Source of the DNA: Bacteroidota bacterium
Lineage (GTDB): Bacteria; Bacteroidota; Bacteroidia; Bacteroidales; Prolixibacteraceae
DNA length: 8,774 bases
Reading direction: 5' to 3'
Assembly (NCBI GenBank): GCA_030706665.1
Contig: JAUZOB010000126.1
Coordinates: forward strand, 1-8,774
Positions 1 through 6,703 of the stretch are shown in pieces. Made by a program: the position numbers and the translations under genes. The first letter of the stretch is position 1. Each line of letters opens with the position of its first letter. The notes below the pieces were generated by a model, which was given only the letters and a program-made list of their open reading frames with translations, was not told where the DNA came from and did no database searches.

Positions 1-1206
1 GCTCCTCGCGACCACTTATCCACTTACCTTAAAATTGGCACGATAGGAATGCTTTCACTGGGTATCTTTTATGTTTCTCCTCACATTGTCTTCCCGGCAG
101 TGACACAATTTGTACATGGCGGTGGACCGATTATCCAGGGTACTCTCTTCCCCTATCTTTTTATCACGATCGCTTGTGGTGCAATATCCGGATTCCATGC
201 CCTCATCTCTTCAGGGACAACCTCTAAGATGTTGCAGAAAGAGTCAGATGCCCGACCAATTGCTTACGGGGGGATGATCGTCGAAGGTTTTGTTTCACTA
301 ACAGCATTGATAGCTGCAGTTACTCTTTCTCCCGGTGATTATTTCTATATCAATAGTTCTCTGCCTGATGGTGCGATGGCTGCCCTTGGTTTTCTTCCTG
401 ACAAAATTCACATGTTTGAATCTGAAATCGGCATTTCTCTGGCTCACCGTACAGGGGGAGCCGTGACTCTTGCCGTAGGGATGGCAAATATTCTGTCAGG
501 AATACCTTTTATGAAGTCCCTGATTGCCTATTGGTACAACTTCGCATTGATGTTTGAAGCTCTGTTTATTCTTACCACCATTGATGCCGGCACCCGTGTG
601 GCCCGCTTCCTGCTTCAGGATGCGATAGGCGACATATATAAACCGATGAAAAATTACTCATGGCTGCCCGGTACACTCATTACGAGTGCAATCGTGGTAC
701 TCCTTTGGGGTAGTCTGATTTGGACCGGAAGTGTTTCCACAATTTGGCCCATGTTTGGGATCAGCAATCAGCTACTTGCCGGAATCGCTCTGACAGTAGC
801 AACCTCTGTGCTTATAAAAATGAAAAAGATACGATACATATGGGTTACGGTCATTCCCATGGTCTTCCTGCTTGTGGTAACCTTGACCGCTTCTGTGCTG
901 GAGGTCACAAAATATATCGGATTGTTAAAACAACCGAACCTGTCGCATCAACTTCATATTACTTACGTTTTTAATACGATATTGATTGCGTTTATGGCTC
1001 TGTTAGCCTTGGTAATTGTGATTGATAATGTCCGGAAGTGGGGCGTTTTTTCGAAAACCCCATATATCGAGCCTTTATCCGGTGGGGAACGTGGAAGTAC
1101 TCCTTCATTACATGAAGACCTTTCTCCTGACAAAGAGGATATCGGACAGATTCTGAAAGAAAAACCGGTATTTGCTACAGAAGAGGCAACAACAGTTGAT
1201 GAATAA
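1..1206 (+). CDS. cstA: Carbon starvation protein CstA (pyruvate/peptide transporter), C-terminal part, 5' end outside window
   Basis: The reading frame is open from base 1 and gives 401 residues before TAA at 1204-1206. The ATG at 49 is only an internal methionine, because the codons before it (APRDHLSTYLKIGTIG) continue the typical CstA sequence. Recognisable CstA stretches are CGAISGFHALISSGTT (window residues about 59-74), the ALFILTTIDAGTR segment (about 187-199) and WPMFGISNQLLAG (about 249-261). Several hydrophobic membrane helices follow, then a hydrophilic cytoplasmic tail of about 70 residues. The family comprises multi-helix inner-membrane proteins, and E. coli CstA imports pyruvate and has been linked to peptide use in starvation. 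Here the N-terminal half is missing only because the window starts inside the gene. A strong terminator begins 5 bases after the stop codon, so cstA ends its transcript. The substrate in this organism is inferred from the family. The family call is secure. Confidence 0.95.
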   Translation, partial: APRDHLSTYLKIGTIGMLSLGIFYVSPHIVFPAVTQFVHGGGPIIQGTLFPYLFITIACGAISGFHALISSGTTSKMLQKESDARPIAYGGMIVEGFVSLTALIAAVTLSPGDYFYINSSLPDGAMAALGFLPDKIHMFESEIGISLAHRTGGAVTLAVGMANILSGIPFMKSLIAYWYNFALMFEALFILTTIDAGTRVARFLLQDAIGDIYKPMKNYSWLPGTLITSAIVVLLWGSLIWTGSVSTIWPMFGISNQLLAGIALTVATSVLIKMKKIRYIWVTVIPMVFLLVVTLTASVLEVTKYIGLLKQPNLSHQLHITYVFNTILIAFMALLALVIVIDNVRKWGVFSKTPYIEPLSGGERGSTPSLHEDLSPDKEDIGQILKEKPVFATEEATTVDE

Positions 1207-1211
1207 TAAAT

Positions 1212-1249
1212 AAAAAATGCGGCCTGCAAGATTGCAGGCCGCATTTTTT
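1212..1249. terminator. Bidirectional rho-independent terminator between convergent cstA and maeB
   Basis: A perfect 17-bp inverted repeat pairs 1212-1228 with 1233-1249 around a 4-base AGAT loop. The core is ATGCGGCCTGCA, flanked by A6 on one side and T6 on the other, so either strand yields a GC-rich stem followed by a U-tract. It lies 5 bases after the cstA stop codon and about 20 bases beyond the maeB stop codon on the other strand. It is well placed to end both transcripts. Confidence 0.93.
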
Positions 1250-1270
1250 ATTTTCTATCTATTCTATCAT

Positions 1271-3541
1271 TTATTTGCCTGATACAGCCTGAGCATCAAT
1301 AACTGCAATGGCAATCATATTCAGGATATCGCGTACTGCACTACCCATCTGCATTACATGCATTGACTTACGATTCCCGACAAGTACCGGTCCCAATGTG
1401 TCATAGCCGGAGATATGTTTCAGCACCTCCATGGCAATATTGGCAGAACTCAGGTTGGGGAAAATCAAAGTATTTACATCGTACCCATTCAGTCGGTTGA
1501 AGCCGTACATTTTAGTGCGGAGCTCTTTATCAAGGGCAAATTTCAACTGCATTTCTCCTTCGACGATCATATCAGGATAATCCCGGTGAAGGGTTTCAAC
1601 AGCCTTGTGAACAATTGACGGAGTGCCTTCTTTTTGTGAACCAAAGTTAGAATAAGAAAGCAACGCGATACGTGGTTTCATGTTAAAACGACGTACAACG
1701 CTTGCTGCCTGTAAGGTTGTGTCGACTAAAACGTCAGAATCAGGAGCTGCCCCCATTGATGTATCAGCCAGGAAGAAGGTTCCTTTGGGAGTTATAACAA
1801 TGTGCATCCCGAAGATTTTAGAGATTCCTTCTTTTTTCCCGATAACCTCAACTACCGGACGGATCGCTTCTGCATAACGGGTTTCATATCCGGTTACTGC
1901 AGCATCGGCATCTCCGCATTCAACCATCATCGCTGCAAAATAGTTCTTATCGAACATCTTGTCAACCGCTTCTTCCAGTGTCATTCCTTTACGCTGTCTC
2001 TTTTGATAAAGCATTTCGGCATAACGGCGTCGCAGTGCATCCTTTTCCCTGCTTCGGTTGTCAATGATTTCAATTCCATCAAAATTAAAATCATTTTCAG
2101 CAATAAGACGTCTAATCTTTTCAGCATTACCGATAAGAACCGGAGTTGCCATTCCTTCTTTCAAAGCAATATGAGCAGCTCTCAGAACATTAAATTCACT
2201 GGCTTCAGGGAATGCAACACGTTTCGGATTTCCTTTGGCTTTATTTTCGATTAGTGAGATCAGTTTATTTTCAGATCCCAGACGACGGCTAAGTTCTTCT
2301 TCATAAGCTGCCCAGTCGGAAATTAACACACGGGCAACGCCTGAATCAATTGCTGCTTTGGCAACAGCAGGAGCCACTCTTGTAATCAAGCGGGGGTCCA
2401 TCGGTTTTGGGATCAGATATTCCCGCCCAAACACAATATTTGAGGCATTATAAGCAGTGTGTACTGATTCGGGCACTTTTTCTTTGGCCAGTTTCGCAAG
2501 GGCATGTACACAGGCAATTTTCATTTCCTCGTTGATACAACGGGCACGTACATCAAGTGCTCCTCTAAAGATGAACGGAAATCCCAATACGTTATTAATC
2601 TGGTTCGGATAGTCCGAACGTCCGGTTGCGAAGATGAGATCTTCGCGTGAAGCTTTTGCTTCTTCGTATGGAATCTCAGGGTCTGGATTTGCCAATGCAA
2701 ATACAATCGGATTGGCAGCCATAGTTTGAACCATCTCTTTGGTCAGCACTCCTGCGACTGAAAGTCCCAGAAATACATCTGCTCCGACCATGGCTTCTGC
2801 CAATGTACGCAAGGGTGTTTCTCTGGCGAAAAGCAACTTCTCTTTGTTAAGATTTTTACGTTCAGTATGGATTACCCCTTTACTGTCGCACATCATGATG
2901 TTTTCTGCTTTCGCTCCCAGTGACTTGTAAAGCTTTGTACAGGTGACAGCTGCTGCTCCGGCTCCGTTCACGACAATTTTAACGTTGTCGATCTTTTTCC
3001 CGGCAAGTTCCAGTGCATTCAACAGTCCGGCAGCAGAAATAATTGCAGTCCCATGCTGGTCATCGTGCATCACGGGAATATCAAGTTCGGCCTTTAAACG
3101 TTCTTCGATTTCAAAACACTCAGGGGCCTTGATATCCTCAAGATTTATTCCTCCGAAAGTTGGAGCAATTGCTTTGACTGTATTTACAAAAAGATCAATA
3201 TTCGAAGCATCCACTTCAATATCGAAGACATCAATATCGGCAAAGATTTTAAACAGCAACCCTTTCCCTTCCATAACAGGTTTTCCTGCTTCAGGTCCGA
3301 TATCGCCCAACCCGAGGACTGCGGTACCGTTAGAGATAACAGCGACCAGATTACTCTTGGCCGTATATTTATACACATCCTCTTTGTTGTCTTTAATTGC
3401 CAAACAGGGGCTTGCAACCCCCGGAGTATAAGCAAGTCCCAAATCACGTTGTGTTGCATAAGGTTTCGTTGGAACTACTTCTATCTTCCCGGGCCTTCCA
3501 TTAGCATGATAGGCCAACGCCTCATTCTTCAATTTGTCCAT
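1271..3541 (-). CDS. maeB: NADP-dependent malic enzyme with C-terminal phosphotransacetylase-like domain (MaeB type)
   Basis: The cytoplasmic enzyme decarboxylates (S)-malate to pyruvate, reducing NAD(P). I chose the ATG at 3541 (756 residues) because MDKLKNEALAYHANGRPGK aligns with the usual MaeB N-terminus. The frame is open to an ATG at 3595, but those 18 extra residues look unlike the family. Numbering from 3541, Tyr38 (YTPGV) and Lys93 (MEGKG) are the catalytic pair. Glu135, Asp136 (NLEDI) and Asp161 (HDDQHGTA) fit the metal site. GAGAAA (193-198) is the dinucleotide loop, followed by FALANPDPE (281-289) and the GRSDYPNQINN segment (307-317). From about residue 435 a phosphotransacetylase-like domain runs to the end, with SYSNFGS (629-635), VEGEMQLKFAL and FPNLSSANIA. 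In E. coli MaeB this domain binds acetyl-CoA as an allosteric inhibitor and is not itself active. The same role here is inferred. The gene is a single transcription unit convergent with cstA. Cofactor preference (NADP over NAD) is assumed from the family. Confidence 0.95.
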   Translation of the reverse strand: MDKLKNEALAYHANGRPGKIEVVPTKPYATQRDLGLAYTPGVASPCLAIKDNKEDVYKYTAKSNLVAVISNGTAVLGLGDIGPEAGKPVMEGKGLLFKIFADIDVFDIEVDASNIDLFVNTVKAIAPTFGGINLEDIKAPECFEIEERLKAELDIPVMHDDQHGTAIISAAGLLNALELAGKKIDNVKIVVNGAGAAAVTCTKLYKSLGAKAENIMMCDSKGVIHTERKNLNKEKLLFARETPLRTLAEAMVGADVFLGLSVAGVLTKEMVQTMAANPIVFALANPDPEIPYEEAKASREDLIFATGRSDYPNQINNVLGFPFIFRGALDVRARCINEEMKIACVHALAKLAKEKVPESVHTAYNASNIVFGREYLIPKPMDPRLITRVAPAVAKAAIDSGVARVLISDWAAYEEELSRRLGSENKLISLIENKAKGNPKRVAFPEASEFNVLRAAHIALKEGMATPVLIGNAEKIRRLIAENDFNFDGIEIIDNRSREKDALRRRYAEMLYQKRQRKGMTLEEAVDKMFDKNYFAAMMVECGDADAAVTGYETRYAEAIRPVVEVIGKKEGISKIFGMHIVITPKGTFFLADTSMGAAPDSDVLVDTTLQAASVVRRFNMKPRIALLSYSNFGSQKEGTPSIVHKAVETLHRDYPDMIVEGEMQLKFALDKELRTKMYGFNRLNGYDVNTLIFPNLSSANIAMEVLKHISGYDTLGPVLVGNRKSMHVMQMGSAVRDILNMIAIAVIDAQAVSGK

Positions 3542-3805
3542 TATCGTTGAGTTTATTGTTTGTTTGATGGTGTTAAAAGTTTCTCCAAGATACATCTCTA
3601 TCTTGTTTTCTCCAAGGAAAAGTTCAAGCTATAAATTTAAAACAAATAGACGGGTTGCGCTTACTTTCTAACACAACACATCGTTTTCTGCTGTCAATTT
3701 ATCACATTAAAATAACAAACAGTTTAAAAGAAGAAAAAACGTCACAGAATGAGTAATTAATTTTCATCTTCTTTGACATTTTTTAACTCATATTCATGAA
3801 AGTAT

Positions 3806-3852
3806 AAAGGCAAGCATTTGTTGGATCTTTGCCCAAACAAATGCCTGCCTTT
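3806..3852 (-). terminator. Stem-loop, probable terminator of the quinone oxidoreductase transcript
   Basis: The 17-base arms 3806-3822 and 3836-3852 pair around a 13-base loop. The one non-Watson-Crick position is an A-C mismatch if read as plus-strand RNA but a G-U wobble if read as minus-strand RNA. Every position therefore pairs only in a minus-strand transcript, the direction of the oxidoreductase gene that ends at 3910. The U-tract is short (CCUUU then AUACUUU), so termination efficiency is uncertain. It may also protect the 3' end of the message. Confidence 0.7.
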
Positions 3853-3857
3853 TCAAA

Positions 3858-3908
3858 TCATTTTGCGAGTACACTGCCAATATTGAGGAGCAGTTCAAAT
3901 ACCGACAT
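3858..3908 (-). CDS. Possible 16-residue peptide coupled to the oxidoreductase stop codon
   Basis: On the minus strand the oxidoreductase ends in TAA, and an ATG follows directly (TAAAATG). It opens a 17-codon frame, MSVFELLLNIGSVLAK then TGA, that stops just before the 3806-3852 stem-loop. The peptide is mostly aliphatic and could form a short amphipathic or membrane-seeking helix. The placement allows translational re-initiation. An ORF this short arises easily by chance, and I do not recognise the sequence. I list it because stop, start and terminator fit together tightly. Confidence 0.2.
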   Translation of the reverse strand: MSVFELLLNIGSVLAK

Positions 3909-3909
3909 T

Positions 3910-4482
3910 TTACACCAGAACTTTTTTGATCTCACTAAAGTAGGCTTCCCTCATTTCTTCCTCAACAGATGAAACGGCACTTAGAAAATTAAATGCAACG
4001 ACCTCAAGACCACAAAATTCGAGAATACTCTCTTTCATAATCTGCCGGATTGAAGAAGCCAAGCCGGTCAATTCCATTTCTTCGACTGATGTTCCTGTTG
4101 AACAAAGGACGATTGCTCTTTTCCCCTGAAGAAGTCCGATAGACCCGACTTCATCAAAACGATAAGCAAAGCCATAACTAAAAACCCGATCGATATAACC
4201 GCGCAGGATGGCTGGCATTCCTCCCCACCAGAGTGGAAAGATCAAAATGATCTGATCAGCCCAGGTAATTAACTCCTGCTCTACGCGAACATCATCGGGT
4301 GTCTTTTGAAATTTAATACTGTCGATATCTGTCTGCGACAGAACCGGATTGAACCCCAAGGCATACAGATCACGAACCTCGTACTCGTAGTCCCGCTCTT
4401 CAAGCGCCTCTTCAACTTTCCTTAGAACCTGCCGGTTAAAACTTTTCCTGGCAGGATGAGCATACAGTACTAATGTTTTCAT
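3910..4482 (-). CDS. Flavodoxin-fold NAD(P)H:quinone oxidoreductase (flavodoxin_2 family; NQO1/KefF/YwrO-like)
   Basis: This 190-residue cytoplasmic protein belongs to the family that passes two electrons from NAD(P)H through FMN or FAD to quinones or similar acceptors, avoiding semiquinones. The N-terminus MKTLVLYAHP followed by Ser14 is the flavin-phosphate-binding strand and loop. FPLWWGGMPAILRGYIDRV (residues 82-100) is the family hallmark around the isoalloxazine ring. CSTGTS (127-132) lies in the position of the third flavin-contacting loop. Length matches the bacterial members (about 175-200). No membrane segment or signal peptide is visible. The start at 4482 gives exactly the conserved N-terminus. 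The gene is divergent from the M20 deacetylase, with 90 bases between start codons. There is no neighbouring KefC-type antiporter here, so a KefF-like ancillary role has no support from context. The electron acceptor cannot be told from sequence. Confidence 0.9.
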   Translation of the reverse strand: MKTLVLYAHPARKSFNRQVLRKVEEALEERDYEYEVRDLYALGFNPVLSQTDIDSIKFQKTPDDVRVEQELITWADQIILIFPLWWGGMPAILRGYIDRVFSYGFAYRFDEVGSIGLLQGKRAIVLCSTGTSVEEMELTGLASSIRQIMKESILEFCGLEVVAFNFLSAVSSVEEEMREAYFSEIKKVLV

Positions 4483-4540
4483 GTCATTAATATTTCCTAT
4501 AAAATTAAATCAAAAAAAGATTTATTTGTCAATTCTTTGC

Positions 4541-4548
4541 TGTATTTG
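4541..4548 (+). promoter_or_regulatory. Possible -7 promoter box for the M20 deacetylase gene
   Basis: TGTATTTG matches the Bacteroidetes -7 consensus TAnnTTTG at all but the second position. It would place transcription start about 15-20 bases before the ATG at 4573. The nearest upstream TTTG (4525-4528) is only 12 bases away, too close for a standard -33 box, so support is weak. Confidence 0.2.
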
Positions 4549-4572
4549 TACTTTTCGCAAAAAAGAAATTCA

Positions 4573-5640
4573 ATGGAACTGACCATACTTGCGCAAGATG
4601 CAATTAACCTGCTGGAAGAGCTGATTTCTACCCCGTCGCTCAGTCGACAGGAAGCTGAAGCTGCAACCCTCATAGAACACAAATGGAAAGAATGGGGAGT
4701 TGAATATAAGCGACAGGGGAATAATCTTTGGGCACACAACCGTTTCTGGCAGGAAGGGAAACCGGTAATTCTGCTTAATTCTCACATCGATACGGTAAAA
4801 CCCGCAGAAGGATGGGAAACAGACCCATTTACTCCCACCTATAAAGACGGCAAACTTCACGGATTGGGAAGTAATGATGCCGGGGGATGTCTGGTATCGC
4901 TCATGGCTGCATTCCGTTATTTTTACAATCAGAAGGATCTGCCTTACAACCTGATCATGGCTGCTACCGCCGAGGAAGAAGTATCGGGACTCAACGGAGT
5001 CGCTTCGATTCTGCCACAACTGGAACCTGTTGATTTGGCAATCGTAGGAGAACCGACCCGGATGCAAATGGCAATCGCTGAAAAAGGATTACTGGTAATC
5101 GACGGTGCCGCTCATGGGAAAGCAGGACATGCAGCCAGAGAAGAGGGAGATAATGCATTGTACAAAGCGGTCGACGATATCCAATGTCTGCGGAACTTTC
5201 AATTCCCCTTGTTCTCGGATTTGCTCGGAAAGGTAAAACTATCCGTTACACAAATCGAAGCAGGTTATCAACACAATGTTGTTCCTGACATCTGCCGATT
5301 TGTGATTGACGTGCGAACCAATGAATTCTATTCCAACGAAGAAGCTTTCAACGTAATTACCGGTTTGTTGCAAAGCGAATGCAAAGCCAGGTCATTCCGG
5401 TTAAATTCGTCGCATATTCCTTTTGACCATCCATTGGTAAAGAGAGGACAAGAGCTCGGGCTTTCATGGTTCGGTTCTCCAACGACTTCCGATCAGGCAA
5501 TCATCCGGAAAACATCAATGAAGATAGGTCCAGGTGATTCGGCTCGTTCTCATACTGCCAACGAATACATCTTGCCCGAAGAGATCCAATCGGGAATAAC
5601 CACTTACATTCAGTTACTGGAAAATCTGAAGATTAAATAG
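4573..5640 (+). CDS. argE: M20 family metallo-deacylase, probable N-acetyl/N-succinyl-ornithine deacetylase (ArgE-like)
   Basis: A 355-residue cytoplasmic di-metal amidase. Metal ligands are seen as His71 and Asp73-adjacent in NSHIDT, Asp102 in GSNDAGG, Glu135 in ATAEEEVSG, Glu160 in VGEPTR and His327 in ARSHTANEY. Asp73 and Glu134 fill the usual catalytic positions. GKAGHAAR (182-189) begins the lid/dimerisation domain (about 170-285). I prefer the ATG at 4573 over the in-frame ATG at 4537 because the extra residues (MLYLYFSQKRNS) are not family-like and MELTILAQDAINLLEELIS fits the M20 N-terminus. In Bacteroidales this 355-residue type sits in arginine synthesis, where Bacteroides fragilis is known to use succinylated intermediates. 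It would release ornithine from N-acetyl- or N-succinyl-ornithine. No other arg gene is in view, so the substrate is inferred. Another M20 amidase or peptidase remains possible. Confidence 0.83.
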   Translation: MELTILAQDAINLLEELISTPSLSRQEAEAATLIEHKWKEWGVEYKRQGNNLWAHNRFWQEGKPVILLNSHIDTVKPAEGWETDPFTPTYKDGKLHGLGSNDAGGCLVSLMAAFRYFYNQKDLPYNLIMAATAEEEVSGLNGVASILPQLEPVDLAIVGEPTRMQMAIAEKGLLVIDGAAHGKAGHAAREEGDNALYKAVDDIQCLRNFQFPLFSDLLGKVKLSVTQIEAGYQHNVVPDICRFVIDVRTNEFYSNEEAFNVITGLLQSECKARSFRLNSSHIPFDHPLVKRGQELGLSWFGSPTTSDQAIIRKTSMKIGPGDSARSHTANEYILPEEIQSGITTYIQLLENLKIK

Positions 5641-5764
5641 GATCGCTCAATTCTTAATCAATCGAAAGCGAATCATAGAGATTTAAACAAATTCCCTTCA
5701 GAAATGTAATTAGGAAAGTCAAATTGATACTTATTGAACTGAACCCACAAAAACAAAAACATAC

Positions 5765-6685
5765 ATGGAGTTGCTACAAGCTCAGAACATCGAGAAGAAT
5801 TATGCAGAACATCGCGCATTGACCGATGTGTCAATAAGTGTGGAAGAAGGCCAGGTTTTTGGGTTATTGGGACCCAATGGAGCTGGTAAAACAACTTTAA
5901 TCCGAATCATCAATCAGATTACAGCCCCCGATAATGGGATTGTTCTTTTTGAAGGTCGTCCGCTTCGCGGAAGCGATGTCGAAAAAATAGGGTATTTACC
6001 GGAAGAACGGGGATTATATAAAAAGATGAAAGTCGGGGAACAAGCTCTCTACCTTGCGCGTCTGAAAGGGCTTTCACGACATGAAGCTCTGAAAAGACTG
6101 AAATATTGGTTCGAGAAGTTTGAGATTCAGACCTGGTGGAATAAGAAAGTGATGGAGCTTTCGAAAGGGATGCAGCAAAAGGTTCAGTTCATTTGCACTG
6201 TTCTGCATGAACCCCAATTGCTAATCTTCGATGAACCTTTCAGTGGTTTTGACCCCATCAACTCCAATATGATGAAAGATGAAATTCTTGAACTGAAAGC
6301 CAAAGGGGCAACAATTATTTTTTCCACCCACGACATGGCTTCCGTTGAAGAGCTTTGCGATCATATTGCACTCATCAATAAATCGAAGAAGATACTGGAT
6401 GGTAAAGTTGACGACATTCGGAATCAATACAAGAATAATAACTTCGAAATTACGTACGAAGGCAATTATGGAACAATAAGCAGTAACCTGCCAAATGAGT
6501 TTCAGATCATTGACCATACAGAAAATCATCAGGTCAATACGATCAAGATCCATCATGAAGCAGGTCATACCAACAGTGAGATGCTGGCTGCTTTGCTGCC
6601 CTATGCAGAAATCACCTCTTTTAGGGAAATTATTCCGAGCATGAATGAAGTATTTATACGCGTAGTAGAAGAAGCCAACCGTTAA
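5765..6685 (+). CDS. ABC transporter ATP-binding protein, NatA/YhaQ type
   Basis: The 306-residue cytoplasmic ATPase has Walker A GPNGAGKT (36-43), signature LSKGMQQK (132-139), Walker B LLIFDEP (152-158) and switch histidine His189 (STHD). The Q-loop region reads GYLPEERGLYKKM (76-88), with Glu where the usual Gln would be expected. This, together with LSKGMQQ instead of LSGGQ, I recall as typical of the YhaQ/NatA group. After about residue 225 an extra C-terminal domain follows (DUF4162-like), also typical of that group. The start at 5765 gives a standard N-terminus (MELLQAQNIEKNY). The permease gene begins 18 bases after this stop, so the two are surely cotranscribed. A 124-base gap separates it from the deacetylase gene upstream, which suggests its own promoter, although I find no clear box. 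B. subtilis NatAB exports sodium ions. The substrate here is unknown. Confidence 0.93.
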   Translation: MELLQAQNIEKNYAEHRALTDVSISVEEGQVFGLLGPNGAGKTTLIRIINQITAPDNGIVLFEGRPLRGSDVEKIGYLPEERGLYKKMKVGEQALYLARLKGLSRHEALKRLKYWFEKFEIQTWWNKKVMELSKGMQQKVQFICTVLHEPQLLIFDEPFSGFDPINSNMMKDEILELKAKGATIIFSTHDMASVEELCDHIALINKSKKILDGKVDDIRNQYKNNNFEITYEGNYGTISSNLPNEFQIIDHTENHQVNTIKIHHEAGHTNSEMLAALLPYAEITSFREIIPSMNEVFIRVVEEANR

Positions 6686-6703
6686 ACCTGAAATTTATCC
6701 GAC

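Larger units (their letters stand above)
3596..3909. other. Intergenic region upstream of maeB and downstream of the quinone oxidoreductase gene
   Basis: This gap of 314 bases has three parts. Bases 3853-3909 hold a 16-codon minus-strand ORF (separate entry). Bases 3806-3852 hold a long stem-loop (separate entry). Bases 3596-3805 are AT-rich and should contain the maeB promoter. The best minus-strand -7-like match to TAnnTTTG is TCTATTTG (complement of 3643-3650, one mismatch), without a well-spaced TTTG -33 box, so no promoter is called. I see no RNA gene, direct repeat or longer ORF here. Confidence 0.6.

Noticed and set aside
1802..2254. 150-codon plus-strand ORF opposite maeB
   Set aside because: It is antisense to a fully conserved enzyme, has low-complexity Ser/Phe/Ile content and no recognisable domain. 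It is a shadow of the coding strand.
2943..3431. 162-codon plus-strand ORF opposite maeB
   Set aside because: Same reason: its Ala/Ser/Ile-rich translation is the mirror of the malic enzyme codons, with no start context or family resemblance.
3542..3595. 18-residue N-terminal extension of maeB from an ATG at 3595
   Set aside because: The extension is unlike MaeB N-termini and the family begins at MDKLKNEAL. The longer form cannot be excluded without 5'-end data.
4570..5067. 165-codon minus-strand ORF opposite the M20 deacetylase
   Set aside because: It overlaps conserved metal-site codons of the deacetylase on the other strand and resembles no family.
5641..5764. Possible terminator after the deacetylase (TCGCT ... 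AGCGA, about 5643-5672)
   Set aside because: Only about 5 bp pair, the loop is long and no T-tract follows.
6221..6568. 115-codon minus-strand ORF inside the ABC ATPase gene
   Set aside because: It is antisense to the Walker B and switch-histidine codons. No family resemblance.
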